Shown: in pieces, positions 1 to 5,629 of the stretch
How the letters are laid out: each line of letters starts with the position of its first letter
Position numbering within the stretch: position 1 is the stretch's first letter
Assembly (NCBI GenBank): GCA_048394785.1
Contig: DBFJGL010000069.1
Span: forward strand, 1 to 12,190
Direction: 5' to 3'
Source of the DNA: DBFJGL01 sp048394785
GTDB lineage: Bacteria > Bacillota > Clostridia > Christensenellales > CAG-917
DNA: 12,190 nucleotides
Notes under the pieces: model-generated
The model's input: the letters and a program-made list of their open reading frames with translations, nothing else
The model's database searches: none
What the model was told of the DNA's origin: nothing
Position numbers and translations under genes: made by a program

Positions 1-479
1 ACCGTCTTTACGCCGTCCCGTTTTTCGACAAGAAGCGCATTTTGCTCTCCCTCTTTTTCGACAATATCCGACCTCTCGCCTTTCTCTTTTTCGACATTAT
101 CCGACCCGTCGCATTTATGTCTTTCGACAAAATCCGCAGGCGCACCGCCTCTGTTTCCCGCAAAAGACGCGTTGCCGCCGTGTTTTTTTTCGACAATATC
201 CGCACTTTTGCACTCCCTTTTTTCGACGTTTTCCGCGTTGCGCACCCTGCATTTTTCGACGTTTTCCGCACTTTCCGCGTTGCTTTCTTCGACAAAATGC
301 GCGTCGTTCTTATTCTCTTTTTCGACAAGATGCGCCTTTGCGCCGTTTATGCGTTCTCCCTTTCCGTTCACCGCCTTTCCGTCGATACGGGCGGCTTTGC
401 CGTCGGCGAACTCGAAAGCGGCTTTTATCTCCGCCCTTTCGCCGTCTTTGTCTTGACGGTCATTCCGTTTCCTTGCCAT
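1..479 (-). CDS. Partial phage-module protein with ten 11-residue tandem repeats (runs off left edge)
   Basis: I translated this frame by hand from the ATG at 477-479 and found no stop through base 3: 159 codons, with the C-terminus outside the window. The start has a strong ribosome site (GGAGG at 486-490, spacing 6) and lies inside the 3' end of the portal gene with a 20-base overlap, as in coupled phage operons. Residues 1-48 are charged and rich in Gly/Lys/Asp (ADGK, RIDGK, RINGAK). Residues 49-158 are ten contiguous 11-residue repeats such as ADIVEKKHGGN, AENVEKRECKS and SDNVEKEKGER: Ala/Ser, then Asp/Glu/His, then Ile/Leu/Phe/Asn, then Val-Glu-Lys, then five variable polar residues. Copy six has lost the VEK core. 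Family not recognised. After a portal gene one expects a scaffold, head-morphogenesis or decoration protein; a charged helical or disordered scaffold-like protein is one possibility, but this is only positional inference. Confident as a gene, not in function. Confidence 0.8.
   Translation of the reverse strand, partial: MARKRNDRQDKDGERAEIKAAFEFADGKAARIDGKAVNGKGERINGAKAHLVEKENKNDAHFVEESNAESAENVEKCRVRNAENVEKRECKSADIVEKKHGGNASFAGNRGGAPADFVERHKCDGSDNVEKEKGERSDIVEKEGEQNALLVEKRDGVKT
6..335 (-). repeat. 33-bp in-frame tandem repeat array, ten copies
   Basis: On the plus strand the motif TTTTTCGACAATATCCGC and variants recur at an exact 33-base interval. The TCGACA/TCGACG core starts at 25, 58, 91, 124, 190, 223, 256, 289 and 322; the slot at 157 holds a degenerate copy. 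A conserved core of about 17 bases alternates with a variable part of about 16 bases. The period equals 11 codons, so copy-number change would keep the frame of the gene starting at 479. The array is coding, not CRISPR: the repeat cores are too short and diverged and the spacing is locked to codons. Confidence 0.93.
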
Positions 480-2649
480 ATCCGCCCTCCCCGTCGAACT
501 CGGCAGTCAGCCTTTTCACGCCCTCGTCGAGGGTAGAAAATTCTCTGTGTCCCGCAATGTGTCTGAGCACTCTTTCGTGCAGTTTTTTATCTTTCCCGCA
601 CTCCTTGGACACGCAAAGCCTCGTATGCTCCTCGATGTGTATGGCGTGATTGTCCACGACGTCGGGCGCAACCTCGCCGTTTACAAGCTCCATATTTTCG
701 CGCGCTGCTTTGTTCAGGTGCGCCTCGTCCGCGTCGCGCGCGGCTTCCCAGTTGCCGAAGCCGAGAATGTCGAGCAATCTCACCTTTGTGCGATTGCTGA
801 GTTTGCCGTCGCTTTCGTTGAACAGTCCGAGTTTGAGCAGGTCGTACACCATCGCGCGCCGCGCCGACAGCGTATCCTCTATTTCGTTCACGGTGTCGAA
901 AACCACGTCCTCCGAGCCGAAATCCTCGCGTGAAAACGCCGCGATTTCCACGTCGCCGTTATCCCCCGTCACGCGCTTCAATCTGACCTCTCCCACAAAC
1001 TGTTTGTACAGCCTGAGAATATGCTTGCCTATGCGCTTCACCGCGTCGCGCAGATAGTCCGCAGTCAGCGAAATACGGGTGTCGTCCTGTTCGAGAAGCA
1101 GGGATATGGCAACGCCCGACGCTACGTTTGCAGGCACCTGCGAATAAGTCGTGACTTCGCTGACGCCGCTTATCATAACAAACTCGCTTAGCAGTTTTTC
1201 TTCCTCTCTCGCAAACTCCGACGGCACCTGTCCCGCGCTCATCATCGCAGGCGGCACGCTTCCCTGACGGTACACCAGCACTTTGCCGGGATACAGCCCT
1301 TCTTCTTCCAGCCCGTCCGTATCCACGCTGCCGTCCTCCACCGCAAGCACGCCTGCGGCAAGGCGGTTCATATACTCGTGTTTTCTGTTCTTCACCGCGT
1401 TATACGCGCGCTGAACGGGTATGATACGGGTGACTATGCTCGTGCCGAAAAAGCAGCCGAGATTTTCTATGCACACCTGTCTGCTGAACGGATAACCTAT
1501 CTCTCCGTCCTCGCCCACGAGATAGGGCATATCCCCTATGTACAGCAGTTCTTCGCCGCCGACTATAATCAGTCTGCCCCGCGGAAACCTTACGGAGGGA
1601 GCCTCGTACTTTTCTATGACAAGCACTCCGTCCTCTTTTTTGGAAGACACGCTCGGAGCGGTCGCGCCGTAGCCGAACCCTCCCGCGGCAGGCGCGTTTT
1701 CAAAGGAGAACACGTCCAATTCCTCGCCCTTGACGCGTTTTCCCCACAGCTTTTCCACCTCGTCTGCGCCGAGCACTCTCGCGTGCATAATGGACGGCTG
1801 TCCGTCGACGTCGGCAACGGCAATGTTTTCGGGAAAAATCTCGAAAGGCGGACAGACGGATATTCTCACGTCGCCCTCCTTCACCTTGCCCTGCGCGTCC
1901 ACCGCGCAGCCCGCCGAGCCGTCCCACACCGTCTTATAAAAGCAGGTGCCGGTAATTTCGCTCCACGAATTAGCCTGTTGCAGCAGTTCGTAAAAGGAGT
2001 TTTCCTTGCTCACCGCCGCAATCAGCTTGGTTGCGAGCGCCGCCGACGCCACGTCCCTGTCGTCGCCCGTCGCGGGACGGACGGTCGCCTGCGCCTTCAC
2101 TCTCGCAAGCTTGGACAGCCTCGTTTCGAGAATGGGAGCGATGTGGTTGTACACCTCCCTCTGCTGCCAGAAATACCGCTTGCCGTCCTCCTCGATATTT
2201 CCGTAAGGCGTAATACGGGCAAACTGATTGCCCACCGCGAAATTCATATTGAGCCGCCAATTCAGCTCAATCGCGCGCCTCGCCTCTCTGCGCTCCTTAA
2301 AATCTTCGATAATCTCGCAGACAAGCTTTTTCTCCCTTTCCGCCCTGTCCTTATCATCGCGCTTTCCGTCCGATTTCCCAAAAAAGAAATCGTCCGCGCC
2401 CTCGCCGCAATCGGCAAAACTACCGTCCGAAAATGACTTTGCGCCTCCTTTTCCGTCGGCATAAAAACCGCCTGCCCTTTTATTGCCGGCGTTTGCCTTT
2501 TTATAACCGCCGTTTGCGCCCGATTTCGCGCTTACCGTCACCCGAAAACCGCCGTCGGCAATGGTTGCGGCAGCTTTGTCTTTGACCTTGTTTTTGGTTT
2601 TGGTTTTTGCGTCGGCGGCGTGTTTTTTAGTTACGTTTAACAGTCCCAC
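460..2649 (-). CDS. Phage portal protein, P22-like, with long low-complexity N-terminal extension
   Basis: A 729-residue protein expected to form the dodecameric ring at the head vertex through which DNA is packaged and ejected. The portal-like core begins near residue 110: a charged helix, then NWRLNMNFAVGNQF (130-143), then WQQREVYNHIAPILETRLSK (161-180), which resembles the N-terminal region of P22-type portals. Near the C-terminus NHAIHIEEH (667-675) matches the His-rich NHxxHIxxH pattern I associate with this family. The start is GTG with GGAGG six bases upstream (2656-2660). It overlaps the 101-residue gene before it by 23 bases, and its end is overlapped by the next gene. Residues 1 to about 105 are unusual: Lys/Ala-rich, then Gly/Lys/Asp/Phe-rich (GGFYADGKGG, FSDGSFADCGEGADDFFFG), unlike a normal portal N-terminus. 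Length and the intact core argue for a functional gene. Assignment rests on motif and context recognition. Confidence 0.85.
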   Translation of the reverse strand: MGLLNVTKKHAADAKTKTKNKVKDKAAATIADGGFRVTVSAKSGANGGYKKANAGNKRAGGFYADGKGGAKSFSDGSFADCGEGADDFFFGKSDGKRDDKDRAEREKKLVCEIIEDFKERREARRAIELNWRLNMNFAVGNQFARITPYGNIEEDGKRYFWQQREVYNHIAPILETRLSKLARVKAQATVRPATGDDRDVASAALATKLIAAVSKENSFYELLQQANSWSEITGTCFYKTVWDGSAGCAVDAQGKVKEGDVRISVCPPFEIFPENIAVADVDGQPSIMHARVLGADEVEKLWGKRVKGEELDVFSFENAPAAGGFGYGATAPSVSSKKEDGVLVIEKYEAPSVRFPRGRLIIVGGEELLYIGDMPYLVGEDGEIGYPFSRQVCIENLGCFFGTSIVTRIIPVQRAYNAVKNRKHEYMNRLAAGVLAVEDGSVDTDGLEEEGLYPGKVLVYRQGSVPPAMMSAGQVPSEFAREEEKLLSEFVMISGVSEVTTYSQVPANVASGVAISLLLEQDDTRISLTADYLRDAVKRIGKHILRLYKQFVGEVRLKRVTGDNGDVEIAAFSREDFGSEDVVFDTVNEIEDTLSARRAMVYDLLKLGLFNESDGKLSNRTKVRLLDILGFGNWEAARDADEAHLNKAARENMELVNGEVAPDVVDNHAIHIEEHTRLCVSKECGKDKKLHERVLRHIAGHREFSTLDEGVKRLTAEFDGEGGYGKETE
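480..493 (-). promoter_or_regulatory. Ribosome binding site of the repeat-protein gene
   Basis: Read on the minus strand this is GGGGAGGGCGGAT directly before the ATG at 479, with GGAGG six bases from the start codon. It lies inside the portal coding region and decides the start and frame of the left-edge gene over two competing frames that also show 11-residue periodicity. Confidence 0.8.
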
Positions 2650-2932
2650 GTTTCTCCTCCCGCTCCTTCAACATTTTAAGCAGTCTTTCCTTTTCGGCGG
2701 CAAGCGTCTTATCGTCGAGCTTAGCCGCCTCGAAGGTTTCGGACATATCGAGATAAGACTTCACCGCCGCGCCGTCGGGCGGATAATATTTGCTCGTCAC
2801 CGTGCGTTTGACAAGCGACATTTCGCCGTTTTCGTCCTTCTGATATTCCTCTTTCACCTCGTCCTGAGTGTACCCCGTCGCTCTTTTCAACAGCGAACGG
2901 GCAATCTTTTCGTTCATACGCCTCCCCGTCAC
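2627..2932 (-). CDS. Small phage protein resembling the C-terminal part of a small terminase subunit
   Basis: Up to 101 residues between terminase and portal. The GTG at 2932 overlaps the terminase TGA by three bases (GTGA); an in-frame ATG at 2917 (product starting MNEKIARSLLKRATGY) follows GGGGAGG at a short three-base spacing, so either start is possible (101 or 96 residues). The stretch LLKRATGYTQDEV followed by VKRTVTSKYYPPDGAAVKSYL is similar to the C-terminal part of many small terminase subunits (ALGY...EV, then KxVPPDxxAxxFWL), as I recall the family. The N-terminal helix-turn-helix DNA-binding domain of that family is absent. Residues 67-101 are a Lys/Glu-rich predicted helix. It overlaps the portal start by 23 bases. 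It could be a packaging accessory protein or a split TerS; a generic phage hypothetical protein is the alternative. Confidence 0.75.
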   Translation of the reverse strand: MTGRRMNEKIARSLLKRATGYTQDEVKEEYQKDENGEMSLVKRTVTSKYYPPDGAAVKSYLDMSETFEAAKLDDKTLAAEKERLLKMLKEREEKRGTVKRN

Positions 2933-4386
2933 AGAAAGCCGCGCCTTGCCCTTTGTCTTATAAGCGCTTCCTTATCCCTCTGCCAGGGTTCGGGCGGAGA
3001 CTTTGCGACGTCGGGCGGACGAGGACGCGACATAACGAAGTATCTCAACTCGTCAACCGCGTGATCATCAGCCTTTTTTGGTCTGTCGTCTGCGCCCCAC
3101 CAATAGCCTTTCAACTCCCTTATGAGGTTGACGCAATTCTTAAAGACAAAGATTTTATTTTGACGGAAAAGGGACTTTACCGTTTGAATACCGCTGAATA
3201 AATCTTTGTTTACGCGGGTATTCACCAATATCCCCCGTTCTGCGAACAGTTCCGCGACGCTCTTGCTTGCGGCAAGCGTATGCTGCGCCGCCGCGCTGTC
3301 TATGAGCGCGTGCAGTCTGCCCTTGCCGTCCCGTTTCCACCCCAGACCGTCCGCGATTTCCGATATTTTTTCGGAGTGGTAATCCACGCTTTTACCGCCC
3401 TCGTAATGCTCCGCCACGGCGTAAATATTGCCGTCGAAGTCCACCGCGTAAAAGTGACAGCTCGTGGGGTTGTTGAGTCCGGGGTCTATGGAAATGCCTG
3501 CCTGCCAATCCTCGGGCACGTCGAAAGGCTCCACTACGTGAACTTCGGGAGAAAATTCGGGATATACAGGTCCCTGTCCGGAGCAGAACCTGCCGTATCT
3601 TCTCGCCTCCTGCAAGTCGTCGGGAGTGGCGGCAATCATCTTGTTTACGGCTTCCTCGTCAAGGTAAGGATTGTCGCGCCACTCCATTCTGAAAGTCGCG
3701 ATTTCCGAGTCGTTTTCGGGGTTCATCTCAATCCTGTCGTACACCCAGTCGAGTCCCTTCAACGGCGTCATAGTGCCGAAAACGTAGCCGTCGCGGTCGA
3801 ACACGCGCATCCTGCATTCGTCATATACGTCTTCGGCGGGTTCTTCGTCGAACCATACGAAATCGAGCGACGTTCCCTGAAATTTTTCTCTGCCCTGGTC
3901 GCAGGAGCGAAAGCCGAGTTTGCTCACACCGCCGAAAGCGTTTCTGACCAGAATATAGTCGATTACGCCGCCTTCGGGCGCGTCCTTTCTGCCGCTTGCC
4001 ATAACGACGTCGGCAATCTGTTCGGGCGCGAGATATTTGAGTATTTTGGCTTGCGCGACGTCCCTCTGCACCTGCGTGCTCACGCTCACCGACCACCCCT
4101 CTACGTCGGGACGGTTGGGCTTATACGGGTGTATCCCCAGCAAAAGCCACACCGCTTCCACCGCGCCGCACTCCGTCTTGCCCGTGCGGTTGCCCCCGAA
4201 AACCCACCTGTTTTTGGCGTCGCATTTATGAAAAGCCATCTGCTTGACGTGCACTTTGTCGCGGTTATAGGCGCGCAAAGGCAGCGCGTCCCTTCGTGAC
4301 TGTTCGCGCTCGATAGCAAGTATTCTTTTCACAATTTCCCTTTCCGTCATACCGCGAGCATAAGCCCCGCCCTGCGCCGAAATCAA
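2929..4386 (-). CDS. terL: Phage terminase large subunit (packaging ATPase-nuclease)
   Basis: The motor that cuts concatemeric phage DNA and pumps it through the portal. Numbering from the upstream TTG (485 residues): Walker A GGNRTGKT at 64-71; Walker B with catalytic acid FVWFDEEP at 176-183; coupling motif GTMTPLKGL at 204-212; RNase H-like nuclease acids at D301 (SIDPGLNNP), D363 (ALIDSA) and D441/D445 in DHAVDELRY. All ATPase and nuclease motifs are present and length is normal for the Terminase_6 group, so the protein looks intact. The start is unsure: TTG at 4386 has no clear ribosome site. The in-frame ATG at 4350 (MTEREIVKRIL, 473 residues) is the more natural N-terminus but also lacks a good one. 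It is the first gene of the leftward module, and no small subunit is found upstream. Confidence 0.95.
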   Translation of the reverse strand: MISAQGGAYARGMTEREIVKRILAIEREQSRRDALPLRAYNRDKVHVKQMAFHKCDAKNRWVFGGNRTGKTECGAVEAVWLLLGIHPYKPNRPDVEGWSVSVSTQVQRDVAQAKILKYLAPEQIADVVMASGRKDAPEGGVIDYILVRNAFGGVSKLGFRSCDQGREKFQGTSLDFVWFDEEPAEDVYDECRMRVFDRDGYVFGTMTPLKGLDWVYDRIEMNPENDSEIATFRMEWRDNPYLDEEAVNKMIAATPDDLQEARRYGRFCSGQGPVYPEFSPEVHVVEPFDVPEDWQAGISIDPGLNNPTSCHFYAVDFDGNIYAVAEHYEGGKSVDYHSEKISEIADGLGWKRDGKGRLHALIDSAAAQHTLAASKSVAELFAERGILVNTRVNKDLFSGIQTVKSLFRQNKIFVFKNCVNLIRELKGYWWGADDRPKKADDHAVDELRYFVMSRPRPPDVAKSPPEPWQRDKEALIRQRARRGFL

Positions 4387-4449
4387 AAATTTATGACACG
4401 AAATTTATTTTTTCCGCCAAAAAACATTACGGAAATGAATATAAACCGT

Positions 4450-4477
4450 TTGCAAATGATAATAATTATTGTAATAT
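4450..4477 (+). promoter_or_regulatory. Candidate promoter of the membrane-protein gene
   Basis: TTGCAA (4450-4455), a 16-base spacer and TAATAT (4472-4477) make a plausible sigma-A-type promoter. Its predicted start, about seven bases on, falls at or beside the ATG at 4484. Together with the lack of a Shine-Dalgarno sequence, this would mean a leaderless mRNA. The region is AT-rich, so chance matches are likely. Confidence 0.4.
4457..4471. promoter_or_regulatory. Possible Fur/PerR-family operator
   Basis: TGATAATAATTATTG matches the 7-1-7 inverted repeat TGATAAT-n-ATTATCA known for Firmicutes Fur-type regulators at 12 of 14 positions. It sits exactly in the spacer of the candidate promoter, where a repressor would act. 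The AT-rich background makes this tentative. Confidence 0.3.
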
Positions 4478-4483
4478 ATAAGT

Positions 4484-5530
4484 ATGATGTTTACAAAAAG
4501 GCAGGTTTTGACGATAACGGTGTTGCTCGCCGCCGCATTTATTTTTGCGGCAGCGCTTTTATTCGCACCCCAAACGGCGTCCGCCGCGGACGGCGCAACT
4601 CAGTATATTATGCAAAACCCGTCGGACGGCGAGCTTCTCGCAAACGCCTCGCCCTCCGTTTCGGAAATCGAGGTTTTCGACATTTCCAAAAAGATTATAT
4701 TCCGCATTCCCAAAAGCTATTATCTCAAAATCACGGGAGACGCTTTCGGCGATTATTATATAGTCAATATTCCTTTTATCGACACCGACTTTTACGTTGA
4801 TAACTCAAATGTTCAGAATATGCTCCATACGGGCGTGAGTTTTGCAAGCGAGGGCACGGCGTATCCTTCCGCTTCGGAACTCAACATCAATCTTAAAGAC
4901 GGCGTAAGCGTAATGCTCACCGACGGCACGACTGTCACCAGCTCTCGGGAAAACGGGCAAAACGGCGGCTATACCATAAAATATCTCGGCGAATATCCTC
5001 AATCCGTCGGCGAAACGGCAACGGAAAACCGCATACTCGCGGCGTTCAAAAAGGGCGGCGAGGAGAAATTCGGTTATATTTCCAAATCGGACGTGCTCGA
5101 CTATAAACTCCCCTATCAGGCAAACGCCGAGGCGCGCCGCAATCAGCTGATTGCCGAACAAAACAAACCCGATACGGGCATAACCGACGGCGGCAACATT
5201 GTGCCCAACACGTCTAAAACTCTGAGAATAATACTGATTGTGGGCATAACCGTGCCCGCGGTGCTCATTGTAATTCTGCTGTTCAAGCCGTCCAAGCGCG
5301 CGGACAATTACGACAAGCGCGCAATGAAAAAACGCCGCTCGCCCGACGAGTTCGATTACGACCGCTCGCGCAGTTACAACCGCGATTACGACCGCGGCTA
5401 TGACAGAAACAGAGATTACGACCGCGACAGAGATTATAACAGAGGCGGAGATTACGACCGCGACCGCAGCTATGACAGAGGCAGGGATTACGACCGTCCT
5501 CGCAACTACGACGACAGAGATTACAGATAA
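4484..5530 (+). CDS. Exported single-pass membrane protein with Tyr/Asp/Arg-repeat cytoplasmic tail
   Basis: A 348-residue protein of unrecognised family. Residues 1-34 look like a signal peptide: basic start MMFTKRQ, hydrophobic core 9-28, and TASA before the likely signal peptidase I cut at A34/A35. Residues 35-245 form an extracytoplasmic region with alternating polar and aromatic strands (IIFRIPKSYYLKITG, YYIVNIPFIDTDFYV), probably beta-rich. A second hydrophobic segment (about 247-267) is followed by basic residues KPSKR, which puts the tail inside by the positive-inside rule. The tail from 291 on is a low-complexity run of six-residue units built on YDRxRD and variants. ATGATG at 4484 allows either Met; no ribosome site is visible. 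It is transcribed away from the phage module, ends in its own terminator and looks monocistronic. Function unknown; a cell-envelope role is only inferred. Confidence 0.85.
   Translation: MMFTKRQVLTITVLLAAAFIFAAALLFAPQTASAADGATQYIMQNPSDGELLANASPSVSEIEVFDISKKIIFRIPKSYYLKITGDAFGDYYIVNIPFIDTDFYVDNSNVQNMLHTGVSFASEGTAYPSASELNINLKDGVSVMLTDGTTVTSSRENGQNGGYTIKYLGEYPQSVGETATENRILAAFKKGGEEKFGYISKSDVLDYKLPYQANAEARRNQLIAEQNKPDTGITDGGNIVPNTSKTLRIILIVGITVPAVLIVILLFKPSKRADNYDKRAMKKRRSPDEFDYDRSRSYNRDYDRGYDRNRDYDRDRDYNRGGDYDRDRSYDRGRDYDRPRNYDDRDYR
5350..5527 (+). repeat. Tyr/Asp/Arg hexad repeats in the protein tail
   Basis: The last 60 or so codons of the membrane protein encode repeated Y-D-R-x-R-D units; tyrosines are spaced 4,4,6,6,6,6,6,6 and 5 residues apart. 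At DNA level GATTACGACCGC-type blocks recur at 18-base steps, mixing CGC and AGA for arginine, so the array is old or selected at protein level rather than a fresh expansion. Confidence 0.85.
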
Positions 5531-5543
5531 CGTGATAATTTCC

Positions 5544-5575
5544 AAAGGGGACTGCAATCAAGCAGTCCCCTTTTT
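5544..5575 (+). terminator. Intrinsic terminator of the membrane-protein gene
   Basis: A perfect 9-bp GC-rich stem, GGGGACTGC (5547-5555) with GCAGTCCCC (5562-5570), has a six-base loop, is extended by AAA/TTT pairing and is followed by five T. It starts 14 bases past the stop codon. Confidence 0.93.
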
Positions 5576-5582
5576 GTATAAC

Positions 5583-5615
5583 AAAAAACAGCTTACCGTC
5601 GGTAAGCTGTTTTAT
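5583..5615 (-). terminator. Intrinsic terminator of the aldolase operon (probably bidirectional)
   Basis: A perfect 13-bp stem, AAAACAGCTTACC (5585-5597) with GGTAAGCTGTTTT (5601-5613), has a three-base loop. On the minus strand it ends in a run of T (complement of 5583-5588), just past the aldolase stop at 5630. TTTT on the plus side would also let it stop rightward transcription. Confidence 0.9.
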
Positions 5616-5629
5616 CTGAAAACCCGTTT

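Noticed and set aside
8..328. A 106-residue minus-strand frame with RILSKK repeats, seemingly a small basic repeat protein
   Set aside because: It needs a TTG start placed inside its own first repeat, and an upstream stop lies only 18 bases away. The overlapping frame from ATG 479 has a strong ribosome site, overlap with the portal gene and stays open to the edge. The periodicity simply carries over between frames.
6..335. CRISPR array
   Set aside because: Regular spacing suggests it, but the conserved part is only about 17 bases and varies between copies, the period is exactly 11 codons, and the array is in frame within a gene with a good start.
42..536. Plus-strand frame with FFDNIR repeats
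   Set aside because: Antisense reading of the same 33-base array; no ribosome site, and it runs into the portal gene on the opposite strand.
1378..2436. Long plus-strand frame opposite the portal, and another at 3280-4299 opposite the terminase
   Set aside because: Both are antisense shadows of strongly supported phage genes, with unnatural His/Arg-rich composition and no ribosome site.
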